Positions 50,964-62,199 of a stretch of DNA of 64,000 nucleotides are shown one piece after another. Source of the DNA: Onthophagus taurus (Eukaryota; Arthropoda; Insecta; Coleoptera; Scarabaeidae); NCBI RefSeq assembly GCF_036711975.1, contig NC_091967.1:25854001-25918000 (forward strand). Direction: 5' to 3'. Positions within the stretch are counted from its first letter, which is position 1; every line of letters starts with the position of its first letter. The notes beneath the pieces are model-generated. The model saw only the letters and a list, made by a program, of their open reading frames with translations, was not told where the DNA came from and did not search any database. Position numbers and translations under genes: made by a program.

Positions 50964-53916
50964 CTCTAAATCGATTAAACGTGAAAATTGTTGATTTTCG
51001 AAAATTAACTCAATCATAATTCAAAAACTAAAAGCGATGGAGAAATACTTTTTATACATAAAACCTTAGTAATGGACCATAAAGACTAGATCTACAAAAA
51101 GATTGAACCCAATTATAACCGTTCTTTATTTAGTAGCTTTAAATCGACTAAACATCAACATTGTTGACTTTTGAAAATTAATTCAATCATAACTCATAAA
51201 CTAAAAGCGATTGGGAAATATTTTTCATACATAAAACCTTAGTAATGGACCATAAAGACAGGATCCATAAAAAGATTGAACCCAATTATTACCATTTTTT
51301 ATTTATAAGCTCTAAACCGATTAAACATCAAAATTGTTGATTTTCGAAAATTAACTCAATTACAACTAAAAAACTAAAAGCGATGGGGAAATACTTTTTA
51401 TACATAAAACCTTAGTAATGGGCCATAAAGACTAAATCCACAACAAGATTGAACCCAATTATTACTATTTTGTATTTATAAGCTCGAAATCGATTAAACA
51501 TCAAAATTGTTGATTTTCGAAAATTAACTTAATCATTACTTAAAAACTAAAAGCGATGGAGAAAAACTTTTTATACATAAAACCTTAGTAATGGACCATA
51601 AAGACAGGATCCATAAAAAGATTGAACCCAATTATTACCATTTTTTATTTATAAGCTCTAAACCGATTAAACATCAAAATTGTTGATTTTTGAAAATTAA
51701 CTCAATTACAACTCAAAAACTAAAAGCGATGGGGAAATACTTTTTATACATAAAACCTTAGTAATGGGCCATAAAGACTAAATCCACAACAAGATTGAAC
51801 CCAATTATTACTATTTTGTATTTATAAGCTCGAAATCGATTAAACATCAAAATTGTTGATTTTCGAAAATTAACTTAATCATTACTTAAAAACTAAAAGC
51901 GATGGAGAAAAACTTTTTATACATAAAACCTTAGTAATGGACCATAAAGACAGGATCCATAAAAAGATTGAACCCAATTATTACCATTTTTTATTTATAA
52001 GCTCTAAACCGATTAAACATCAAAATTGTTGATTTTCGAAAATTAACTCAATTACAACTAAAAAACTAAAAGCGATGGGGAAATACTTTTTATACATAAA
52101 ACCTTAGTAATGGGCCATAAAGACTAAATCCACAACAAGATTGAACCCAATTATAACTATTTTGTATTTATAAGCTCGAAATCGATTAAACATCAAAATT
52201 ATTGATTTTCGAAAATTAACTTAATCATTACTTAAAAACTAAAAGCGATGGAGAAAAACTTTTTATACATAAAACCTTAGTAATGGACCATAAAGACAGG
52301 ATCCATAAAAAGATTGAACCCAATTATTACCATTTTTTATTTATAAGCTCTAAACCGATTAAACATCAAAATTGTTGATTTTTGAAAATTAACTCAATTA
52401 CAACTCAAAAACTAAAAGCGATGGGGAAATACTTTTTATACATAAAACCTTAGTAATGGGCCATAAAGACTAAATCCACAACAAGATTGAACCCAATTAT
52501 TACTATTTTGTATTTATAAGCTCGAAATCGATTAAACATCAAAATTGTTGATTTTCGAAAATTAACTTAATCATTACTTAAAAACTAAAAGCGATGGAGA
52601 AAAACTTTTTATACATAAAACCTTAGTAATGGACCATAAAGACTAGATCTACAAAAAGATTGAACCCAATTACAACCGTTCTTTATTTAGTAGCTTTAAA
52701 TCGACTAAACATCAACATTGTTGACTTTTGAAAATTAATTCAATCATAACTCATAAACTAAAAGCGATTGGGAAATATTTTTCATACATAAAACCTTAGT
52801 AATGGACCATAAAGACAGGATCCATAAAAAGATTAAACCCAATTATTACCATTTTTTATTTATAAGCTCTAAACCGATTAAACATCAAAATTGTTGATTT
52901 TCGAAAATTAACTCAATTACAACTCAAAAACTAAAAGCGATGGGGAAATACTTTTTATACATAAAACCTTAGTAATGGGCCATAAAGACTAAATCCACAA
53001 CAAGATTGAACCCAATTATTACTATTTTGTATTTATAAGCTCGAAATCGATTAAACATCAAAATTGTTCATTTTCGAAAATTAACTCAATCATTACTTAA
53101 AAACTAAAAGCGATGGAGAAAAACTTTTTATACATAAAACCTTAGTAATGGGCGATAAAGACTAGATCCATAACAGGATTGAACTCAATTATTACCATTT
53201 TTTATTTATAAGCTCTAAATCGATTAAACATCAAAATTGTTGATTTTCGAAAATTAACTCAATCATAACTCAAAAACTAAAAGCGATGGGGAAATACTTT
53301 TTATACATAAAAGCTTATCTAGTAATGGGCCATAAAGACTAAATCCACAACAAGATTGAACCCAATTATTACTATTTTTTATTTATAAGCTCTAAATTCA
53401 TTAAACATCAAAATTGTTGATTTTCGAAAATTAACTCAATCATAACTCAAAAACTAAAAGCGATGGGGAAATACTTTTTATACATAAAACCTTAGTAATG
53501 AGCGATAAAGACTAGATCCATAACAAGATTGAACCCAATTATTACCATTTTTTATTTATAAGCTCTAAACCGATTAAACATCAAAATTGTTGATTTTCGA
53601 AAATTAACTCAATCATAACTCAAAAACTAAAAGCGATGGGGAAATACTTTTTATACATAAAACCTTAGTAATGGGCAATAAAGACTAGATCCATAATAGG
53701 ATTAAACCCAATCATTATCATTTTTTATTTATAAGCTCTAAATCGATTAAACATCAAAATTGTTGATTTTCAAAAATTAACTCAATCATAACTCAGAAAC
53801 TAAAAGCAATGGGGAAATACTTTTTCTACATAAAACCTTAGTAATGGGCAATAAAGACTAGATCCATAAAAAAATTTAACTCAATTATTACTATTTTTTA
53901 TTTATAAGCTCTAAAT
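50964..53916 (+). repeat. 173-bp satellite, 17 tandem units
   Basis: AAACCTTAGTAATGG recurs at 51061, 51234, 51407 and 51580 and so on: a 173-bp period. From CTCTAAAT at 50964 to CTCTAAAT at 53909 is 2945 bp, i.e. 17 units. Units 3 to 10 alternate between two subtypes. One has CTCTAAACCGATT and GGGCCATAAAGACTAAATCC; the other has CTCGAAATCGATT and GGACCATAAAGACAGGATCC. This gives a 346-bp higher-order dimer. Units 1-3 resemble units 10-12 (CTAGATCTACAAAAAG then CTTTAAATCGACT). Units 13-17 are more uniform. No ORF. Confidence 0.95.
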
Positions 53917-54046
53917 CAGTGGTGGCCATAACATCGATCACCAAGAAAATCATGAATCTGAAAGGTTACTTTAAACCCTTCGATCGATCTTGGCAAGACA
54001 TTTATATAAAAAGTCGATCTTTATCAAAAATTAGTGGACACCACTG
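53917..54046. mobile_element. hAT MITE copy 2, 130 bp
   Basis: CAGTGGTGGCCATAACATCG at the left and ATTAGTGGACACCACTG at the right. The internal text matches copy 1 without the 380-bp insertion. The left neighbour is satellite DNA (CTCTAAAT), the right neighbour is the outer target duplication. Confidence 0.8.
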
Positions 54047-54054
54047 CTACACAA

Positions 54055-54940
54055 CAATTTTATGAAAAGTGAACCCTCTACATCAAATATTGCGATAAAA
54101 CCATTTTCAACAAGTAAGGGTTGGTTTGACAAATTTACAAATCGTAACAGCCCTCACAATTTGATATTGATAGAAGAGTCTGCTTCAGCTGATCATGAGG
54201 CAGAAAAGCTTCGCAGCAAGTATTCAATGCAGATGAGACCGGCCTTTTTTGAAGAAAATACCTACAAGAGCTTTTATATCCAAAAATGATCTCACTCTTC
54301 TGTTTGGTTCAAATGGGTTATTGTTATTCAAACCATTATTGGTTTATTATAAATCACTAAATTCCAGAATTCTAGAATGCAACTTGTCTTCTTTATCTAC
54401 ATTTAAGGCATATTATACTAGAACCAGAAGAAGTTTCAAGAACTTGCTAGATAATTTGGACAGTGATACTGACCTAACTTTACTACAATGCTGGAAAAAT
54501 TACAACATTGCTGATTGTATAGAATGTATTACACAGTAGCGCCGTGAATTGAAAAAATCCACATTGAATGGTTGCTGGAGGAAAATTTGGCCAAATGTTG
54601 CCACGTCAGGGAAAGATGATGAGAATCTGGAGAATGACCTCTAGGTTGCAGTAGCTTTAGGGCGGTTGTTACCGGGAGATGAATTAGTGGCCATCATTCA
54701 ACTGTCGAATATTGAAGAGCTAGTTGAGTCACATGATTTTGAAGTGAAAGAAGAAGGGCTGGCAGATTTCGTAACTGATGATAATTATGAATGCAGTGAC
54801 TGTATTCCAGACAAAATGACGAAAACCGTATTCCAGTTTTGTTAATTCTCAAAACAGTTAACAAATGTTTAGAAATGGGAGAAAGACTAACAGATATGTT
54901 AATAGAAGAGGAGCTGAGACGGGTCTAATAATTTTAATCT
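54055..54940 (+). pseudogene. Tigger/jerky-like transposase, middle and C-terminus
   Basis: KSEPSTSNIAIKPFSTSKGW then FDKFTNRNSPHNLILIEESA and SADHEAEK (second HTH, 54062-54210), RAFISKNDLTLLFGSNG and FKPLLVYYKS (DDE region, 54260-54350, with the catalytic blocks deleted), TDLTLLQCWKNYNIADCIEC (54470), KKSTLNGCWRKIWPN (54550-54595), and an acidic end (VKEEGLADFVTDDNYECSD). These match jerky/Tigger proteins in order. The first catalytic Asp (NADETGL block) is missing. Inactive. Confidence 0.75.
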
Positions 54941-55523
54941 TTTTCAATTTTTCGATATAGATTTTAAATTTCTTCTGCCATTTTTAGGCAAATTATGACG
55001 TCATCGCTATTTTTTTCAAATAGCAATCCCCCATTTTTACTACCGAATATGAAAGAGGATTTTTTGCTGAATTTGGTACAGCTAAAATTAATATTAGCTA
55101 AATAAAAACATTTTCGAGAAAAATTGCCTTAAAGTTTCATGATTTTCCATTCATTTGAGGTAGAAAAATAGCAGTAGCCATGCGTAACCATGGCAACCAG
55201 TTGTTTCAGATATTTTATTAAGACTGATAAATTTTTGATATTTGAAACAGTTGGTTGCCATGGTTAGGCACGGCTACTGCTATTTTCCTACATCAAATGA
55301 ATGGAAAATAATGAAACTTTCATTTTTCTCGAAAATTTTGTTATGTAACCATTATTATGTACTAGATTCAGAAAAAGTTCTCTTTCATACTCCCTAATAG
55401 AAATGGGGTATTGCTATTTGAAAAAATATCGATGACGTCATTACTCGTTTAAACATGGCGGACAAAATTTAAACTCTATACCAAACAATTGCAAACAATT
55501 TAAAACTTTAGACCCATCTCAGC
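54913..55523. mobile_element. 611-bp foldback element
   Basis: Inverted arms of about 300 bp: the left begins GCTGAGACGGGTCTAA and the right ends TTTAGACCCATCTCAGC. Inner matching blocks are ATGACGTCATCGATATTTTT-like, CAAATAGCAATCCC / GGGGTATTGCTATTTG, and GTAGCCATGCGTAACCATGG / CCATGGTTAGGCACGGCTAC. The centre is near 55225. Non-coding. Confidence 0.75.
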
Positions 55524-55597
55524 GAGTTTTCCATAAACTGTTTTTAATTGTTCTAACGAATTTATCCGTTACTTTTGGGAAATCCTGTATAATAATA

Positions 55598-55920
55598 TAG
55601 AGCCGCTGATATGTATGGAAACGGTTGGTTATTTCCTAAAGTAAGCTAGCTAGCAAAAATTGTTAATAATGCTTTTTTAAATCCATTACAATAAATTACA
55701 AATTAAGTATACAGGTTCAGTCAAAAAGTTATGACTAAACAAAGTTACGTTTTCTTTAATGGGTCATCCTCTATATTATTCCATATTTCTGTTCGTCTCG
55801 AAGTTCTAAACAAAGTGCATCATAAACCTAAACTTAACCGTTTTCGAGATATTGAACTTTAAATCTTTTTGAAACTTTGTATCTTAGTTTAGGAGATAAC
55901 CGACCATATCAGCGATCCTG
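55598..55920. mobile_element. TIR element, TA-flanked, non-coding
   Basis: Left AGCCGCTGATATGTATGG then GGTTGGTTATTTCCTAAAG; right complement CAGGATCGCTGATATGGTCG then GTTATCTCCTAAACTAAG. TA lies at both outer borders. About 320 bp. Confidence 0.5.
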
Positions 55921-56053
55921 TATTTCTAATAATTGTATTTTAAAACTCAATATTCAATACTCAATAAATGTATTTTAATTTTTGGAACCGAACCGGATTC
56001 CATATAATTCAATGCATCAATTTTCGCGGTACCTAACCCCTGCGTAAATGGAG

Positions 56054-56620
56054 TCATCATTTGAGAGCAAAAGTCTAAAAGAGCAATATTGTTAAGAATA
56101 AAATTTTCTAAAATTTTTTCTCTAAAACGTTCCGAATCCCATGCATACCAACAATAGGATGTAAAACAATGATTTCATCTAATTTTCATCTTTTCGTACG
56201 TATCTCGATATTTATGCATCTGAGAGCAAAAGTGTAACACAGCAATATTGTTAAGAATGAGATTAGCTAGAACTTTTATACTAAAATTCTTTTTGCAAAA
56301 TGTTCGGAATCCCGTGCGGTACTAATAATAAGATGCAAACCCTCGATTTCATCTAATTTGCACTTATTTAAATTTTTCTCGATATTTATGCATCTGAGAG
56401 CAAAAGTGTTAAAGAGCAATATTGTTAAGAATAAACTTTGCTACAACTTTTATATAGAGCTGTTTTTCTAAAACAGTCTGAATGTTTTAGAAAAACATTC
56501 CGTGCAACAAAGATATGTACAACTACGATTTTATCTAATTTTCAGCTTATCAAACTTTTTGCGATATTTCTGCATCTGAGAGCAAAAGTGCAAAAGAGCA
56601 ATATAGTTACCCTTGTATCA
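56054..56620 (+). repeat. Diverged tandem repeat, about 3.3 units of 159-182 bp
   Basis: TGAGAGCAAAAGT recurs at 56062, 56221, 56395 and 56577. Each is followed by GAGCAATATTGTTAAGAAT, an AACTTTTAT block, a TCTGAATGT/TTCGGAATCCC block and TTTCATCTAATTTTCA. Starts at the right end of the Tigger element. Confidence 0.8.
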
Positions 56621-56689
56621 GAACCGTGGGGTCTTAAAGATCCAGCGAATACTTGTTTTCGGTTGCGCAAGCGCTTAAACACATACATA

Positions 56690-58600
56690 TATTAATAATA
56701 ATAATGTTTATTAATCGGATAAGATACATGTACAATTAGAAAAAATAACAATAAAATTATAACAAGGCAGTTTGGATTAAAGAGGGTCATGTCAGGTCGA
56801 CCAAGTGACCAGCAAAATAATAAGACAAAAATTGAAAATAATACTTGAAATGAAATCAAGCCGATTATAACTCAAAAAAAAAAATTTAACAAACTTAAAA
56901 TACACAATAAGAAGCATACTTACATAAGAAGCGTACATATATATATCTCAATCTCTGTCAGCCCCCAATCCTCCCCCGGCTATGAAACCATTTCAAAATA
57001 AACAAAGAAGAAGGGTGCTCAGCCAACTTGTCGCTCACTTGTCCTAACCCTTGCCTTAAAGGAAATTAGAGAAAGACTCTTGAAGGAATTAGGTAGCCAA
57101 TTGTATAAATTAGGCATAGAATACGTAAAGCTGCGTTTGAAAATTTCTAAGCGGTGGTAAGGTATCGTTAGCGTATGTTTATGCCTAATATTAATATTAT
57201 GGATATCTATGCGAAATCTAATTTTATCAAGGTAAGGCGGATATTTGTATAAGATAATTTTGTGGTAGAGACAAAAGCAGTGAAGAGTCCTTTGCCGCGA
57301 CATGCTCAGCCAACCAGCCCATGCCAGCGTATGTGATATGCGCTCCCCTCTACGGATACCATATATATCGCAGATATATTACGTCACCGTAATTAAAGGT
57401 GGACAACACCAAGGCATCACACATATACGTTCTAAGGTTCTGGTTCAAAATATATCTGTTGTTGTAAAGCAACCTTAATATAGAGTAAGTTTTCCGTAGA
57501 ACGGACCCCAAACATGCCCATCAAAGCGAAGCCGCTCGTCGAAACAGATACCCAAATTAATTTTAATTTTAATTTTATTAATTTTAATTTTAAGCCTTCG
57601 TACTTAGATACCCAAATTTTTTTCAATTTCCCCAAAGCTAAGACGACTTCCACCCATCACCAATCGCAAATTAGTTTTTACAAACTCAGCCGAAGCTCTA
57701 TCCTCAAAAACCATAACCGATGACTTACTAGAATTAATCCGCAGACAAAGCTTGCCAGCAAGTTCTTCGACCTTAACTAAGTCATGATTAATTTTGCTTT
57801 CAGCATCTTCCATATCACATAGTTTAAACGAGTAGAGCAGTTGAGTATCATCAGCATAAAAGTATGGCATACAGTGATCCAAAACGTTAGCGAACCCAAT
57901 TGTAGATATCAGATATAACAGAGAACCCAAAATAGAGCCCTGTGGGACACCCGATATAACATGTGCAGTATTGGATGTACAACCATTAAGTTTAACCAAC
58001 TGCTTTCGTCCAGACAAATAACTTTGTACTAAATGAATCGAACCTAAAGATAAACCTATATAATGGAGCGCAGCCACTAGAGTATCATGATGTATTCTAT
58101 CAAAGGCCTTAGAAAAATCCAAAAGTGTTAAGATAGTGACCCGTTTGTCGTCAATTGCTTTAAAGATTTCAATATAGGCAATATACTAATTGGCCTCAAG
58201 TCCCCCAATTCATGAGGATTTGGGGTTTTTGGAATTGGAGTCACCAGGGCGATTCCACATATCAGGGAACACAGAACATTCAATGGAATAGTTAATTATA
58301 TGGCAGAAGAAGGCCAAAATTGCAGGACAACACAATAAAAGCATTTTGACACTTATGCCATCCATACCAACAGAGTTTGATTTGATTCCACCTAGAATAT
58401 TGAAAATTTCAGTTCCATTTGTAAGAGAAAATGTTAGTTTTTCAGTGACTTGTGGAAGTATGTTGTTCCAATAAAAGTCAATCAACTCAGCACTTTCTGT
58501 TGAATTAGTTTGAATGCTGAGAAGGAAATTATTAATTGTATCAGCATCAAAACCAGTATCAGTAATAAATACCAGTATCAATTAATAAACGCAAATGCAT
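56690..58600 (-). mobile_element. CR1-like LINE, antisense, decayed
   Basis: The 3' tail is an (ATT)n stretch at 56692-56707. Minus-strand coding: 58581-58210 (linker and VGMDGISVKMLLLC), then a jump over the LRPISILP block to LDFSKAFDRIHHDTLVAALH, GVPQGSILGSLLYLI and FYADDTQLLYSF (58122-57820), EKNLGI (57605), and the C-terminus at 57303-57019 (LHCFCLYHKIILYKYP). A run of AATTTTAATTTT repeats at 57555-57595 interrupts the frame. Same family as 39422-41826. Confidence 0.75.
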
Positions 58601-59115
58601 CGATGCAGTACTCTGATAATCACATATCTGTTATTGTTTTTGATTTAACTATTGTAGAATTTTTACTTGAATGTAGCCGTAAAAAATCGTCGCTCATTAA
58701 TTTAATAGTGGTGTTACGTTACTTGTATATTCCAATCAAAAAGTTTTGGGTGTTTTGTAAATTTTGATTTATTATTGCTTTCAAGTAATATTCATTATTA
58801 GATATCAGTCCGTTCATATAACATGCCACTGTGCTTGATTTGTAAAATGATGAGGATGATGAGTTATATTCTATATCATGACAACTAGATGGATCGTCAA
58901 CATCATCTTCATAACAAGCTATTTTGGTGTTCGAATTGTTTTGTAGGTGGATATGTTTATGTTCTGTATCATAACAACTGGGTGGATCGTCAATATCGTC
59001 TTGATCTTCAAAATAAATTGTATCATTGTTGTAATCATTTAATAGGTGGATTCAAAAAAGCTGTTTCTTTACCTTTTGCCGCCACTGTTCCTTACATGTT
59101 AGACTATTAATTTTA
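58601..59115. other. No gene recognised
   Basis: Two similar pieces, GGATCGTCAACATCATCTTC at 58891 and GGATCGTCAATATCGTCTTG at 58984, point to a short internal duplication of about 93 bp. This could be an Asp-rich coding repeat on the minus strand of the following relic. Confidence 0.35.
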
Positions 59116-59710
59116 TCATCGTCCTATGTTTGTCTTTTTTGTTTTATTTTTTTTGATATCTAATGTAAGTTCGTTTACATTAGTTTGTATAATTCTTTTT
59201 AAAATTCTTACTAATCGTCCAACTTTCAAGTATGTGCCATTCACCAAGATATTTCTTTTTACAATTTTGAACCAGCATTCAACATTTGAATTTGATGTAA
59301 TAACTTCTTCTGCCGATATATTGTCTATCACAGACGTCCAAAGAGGTACAAATGGCATATAATTCTTTAGCAAAAATTATGCAAATGGGCAAACATTGCA
59401 GATTATTTTTTTCATTACTATCGTTATTCCATTTTGCTACTTTGTTCTCAACTTCAGTGTAAATTTGATGAAAATGTTTATAAAATGGTGTATCTGTATA
59501 AGAGCTGTGATGTCTTCCTCATCCTTGTTATTAATTATGTCAAATTCATCTAATTTTAAATATTCCAAGTTAAATTTAGTTAGCAATTTCAAATGCTGAA
59601 TTGTTTCACTGTTAATTACAGGACCAATTACTACAATTAAAAAGCTTCTAAAATGGGCAGTTAGTTCTTGAAGATTTCGACTTTGTATTAATACACCGAC
59701 CATGTCCAAT
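59116..59710 (-). pseudogene. Transposase-like relic of unknown superfamily
   Basis: 59373-59116: FVPLWTSVIDNISAEEVITS, SNVECWFKIVKRNILV and GRLVRILKRIIQTNVNEL. 59709-59437: LQELTAHFRSFLIVVIGPVI and DEFDIINNKDEEDITALIQI. The block PLWTxx...TSSNxxVExxFxxxKxxIL....xxRxxRFVRKxK is one I associate with the C-terminal part of insect DDE transposases with an essential Glu in VE. I cannot name the family. It is broken by a frame change between the two parts. Confidence 0.4.
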
Positions 59711-59860
59711 ATTATCCCTAAGCAGTATTTATTAATTTTTGCTTTATGTAGGTAATTTTATTTTATTTCCTTTCGGTACTATACTATTAATAGTATTTTT
59801 GCAAAAGGGATATACTAAAACTCTACTGTTAGGAAATTGAATGTATTTATTGCCATCTAA

Positions 59861-60330
59861 GGTGCTGTGCAGTCTCTAGTTATTGAGAAAATAATGTTTA
59901 AATTTGCTAGTGAAAACGAGGAATATTAACAAATTCACCCCTCGGCCCCTGCGCTAAATCTGGGGGTGCTGGTGTACTAGAAGGATACCAGAGGACCTAA
60001 TGTAATAATCTAGACTACTCCCAGGGTGCTGCAGTCCTTAGTTATTGAGAAAATAATGTTTATATTTGCTATTGAAAACGAGGATTATTAAAAAATTCAC
60101 CCCTCGGCCCCTACGGCAAATCTAGGGGTGCTGGTGCGCTAGAAGGATACCAGAGGACCTAATGCAATAATCTACACTAGTCCCAGGGTGCTGCAGTCCT
60201 TAGTTGTTAAGAAAATAATTTTTAACTTTGCTATACTTTGCTTAACTCTACGTAAATCTGGGGGTGAGGGTAGACAGGGAACATACTAGAGGGTCTATTC
60301 GAATTATCCAGGGTAGTCGCAGATTGCTAC
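59861..60330 (+). repeat. Tandem repeat, about 2.9 units of 162-164 bp
   Basis: GGTGCTG-type starts at 59861, 60025 and 60187. Shared blocks are GTTATTGAGAAAATAATGTT, AATTCACCCCTCGGCCCCT and AGGATACCAGAGGACCTAAT. The third unit is degraded (GGGGGTGAGGGTAGACAGGG). The CCCCTCGGCCCCT core is unusually GC-rich for this window. Confidence 0.85.
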
Positions 60331-60721
60331 AACTTCTGTAGTTTCAAAAAACTATTTATCAATTGATATGTTCAATACTTGTCTGGTCAACTGTAATTTT
60401 ATGAATCTGAATCTGGTACAGACTTCAGCCACATATGTTTTTGTTATATTACAGTTTTGGCAAAATACGTTATTTTTTGATGGAGTATTCTTGTTTCTGT
60501 TAATAAATGATATTTTAAGAAATGATAAATGTTTTCTTTGTTTATAATCTTTAAATAAATAATTGGACAACGACTTGGTACTAAACAAATAAATTAACAA
60601 GTTCTTTTTATTGTTCAAAATTTGATTTGCATATATGGGTATTTGAGAGCCCACTGTTCGCTCAATGTTAATCTTAATAGACGGTTCAGATGCAGGGTTA
60701 AGAATTAAGTTTTCCGTATCT

Positions 60722-61090
60722 CATGTATAAACAACGAGCCGAACACGCTCGCATTCTGAGGACTGTGCAAGGTTAATGGGAACGAATTGAGATCGGTTAT
60801 TTTGTGATTGTGATAGAAGAAATTATGTCAAATCGAATGATGTATAAATCTTGATAATCGGGAACATCGTTTACGAATTATGACCTAAAAAGATTATTTT
60901 GTGCGCTTTGGTAATATTTTGGCGGAATTGGGAAGATATTTCGAAAGAGGCATGTTGAATTTCGTATTGGCCAAGGATAACGTTTTCGATTGAGATATTG
61001 TTTGTTAAAATCGGTTGGGAGTTTCTCTTGTTATAAACAAGTTCCATCAAATTGGGGCAAAAAAATTGGAGTTGACTTCGCACAAATTAA
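60722..61090 (+). repeat. Dispersed repeat R, copy 3
   Basis: From ATGTATAAACAACGAGCCGA to AGTTGACTTCGCA, parallel to copy 1 at 20262-20640. It carries an extra ~50 bp (GGTTATTTTGTGATTGTGAT) that is absent from copy 1. Confidence 0.75.
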
Positions 61091-62199
61091 TTTTTGATGA
61101 CCAAATCTTTTTTTACATTTGTTTTAATCGCTTCCGATATCAGATTAGTTCTTGACCTGCTTGAATTTCGTAAACTTTGCTTTCAATTCTTATTTTAACT
61201 TTATGTTTATTTTATTATCACAAGGTTAATCAAATGCGCGGTATAATTATATTCTATTACTTAGAATTTAATCGAATCCTGATTGTAACATCCGTACTAA
61301 AGAGCCTCAAGCGTGTTATTACTAAGAACTATTATTATTTATTGTTTAATATATGGAAAAATACGTTAAAGACCGTTTAGTCAAAACAAACAGTAAACGG
61401 ATATGCACTAATAAGCAACTTTTTAACTTTCGCAACATTCGCTTTCTGAACTACACTTTAAGTGTTTGTGTCTATTTTTAAAGAGAATTTCTTTTAACCA
61501 ACCTCATTATAATATTTAACTTCACCACCATTCACTGATGATCAGAATTGGGAACTGACTTAAATAATATTTATTTGTTTGTACGTTGATAGCGGTGTTA
61601 TCATAAACCCACATATTTCCCGCATGCATTAACTCAAAAGAGCATATGCTCGTGACCTCTATGGAGAGATATTTTTGGCGTAAGCTATATAGGAAGCAAT
61701 TTTCGTGAATACGTCGAATTGTGTACTCCAAAACAAATTTACATAACCTAGATCGATTTCTGTGCTGATTTCGATATATCAGTTCGATATATTTATTACC
61801 AGATTTTCTGAATATACTTTACCTTATTTCTATTTTAAACTTAACTCATTCTATTTATAAAAACTTCGAAAATATATAGGACATTTCAAATCGGCTTTAT
61901 ATTTAGAAATCAAAATAATAAAAAAAATGAGAAAAAAATAAATAGCTGTACTCACAGACTATGTTCAATATTTTATAACCATCACAAACTAACGCTTTAA
62001 TTGTTCTAATATAGCTAAGGTGCAATTGGAAAGACTATACTTTTGTGACTGCATCTATACACAAATCTGCACGTGTTTCCCCCTCTTTCAAAATTAACAA
62101 AACTGTGGATTTTGGAATTTAATACTTTCCGATACATTTTATCAACATTAACACAATAGAACTAAATAAATCGTATCGCCGTGATATAGGAATTAATAA
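61091..62199. other. No gene recognised
   Basis: AT-rich. Short frames on both strands without family resemblance. Confidence 0.4.

Larger units (their letters stand above)
50368..54046. mobile_element. hAT-ended composite unit carrying a satellite array
   Basis: 3679 bp with perfect 12-bp terminal inverted repeats CAGTGGTGTCCA (50368-50379, and complement at 54035-54046), flanked by CTATACAA (50360-50367) and CTACACAA (54047-54054), an 8-bp duplication with one change. Inside: hAT MITE copy 1 (50368-50963), a 17-unit 173-bp satellite (50964-53916) and hAT MITE copy 2 (53917-54046). Both MITEs abut the array at the 8-mer CTCTAAAT. Removing the unit joins the Tigger reading (RDNAIQ then QFYEKSEPST), which supports a single insertion event. 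Confidence 0.75.
49950..56053 (+). mobile_element. Tigger/CENP-B-like DNA transposon with nested insertions
   Basis: Outer ends: left TCCCTTCATTTACGC (49952-49966), right complement CTCCATTTACGCAGGGG (56053-56037). These are typical of Tigger-like ends rich in TTTACGCxGGG. The transposase is split between 50078-50367 and 54055-54940. Nested within are the hAT-satellite unit (50368-54046), a foldback (54913-55523) and a TIR element (55598-55920). The host element alone would be about 1.5-2 kb. The boundaries are approximate and I could not confirm a TA duplication. Confidence 0.55.

Noticed and set aside
50964..53916. CRISPR-like array
   Set aside because: Units are contiguous 173-bp repeats without unique spacers, in eukaryotic DNA.
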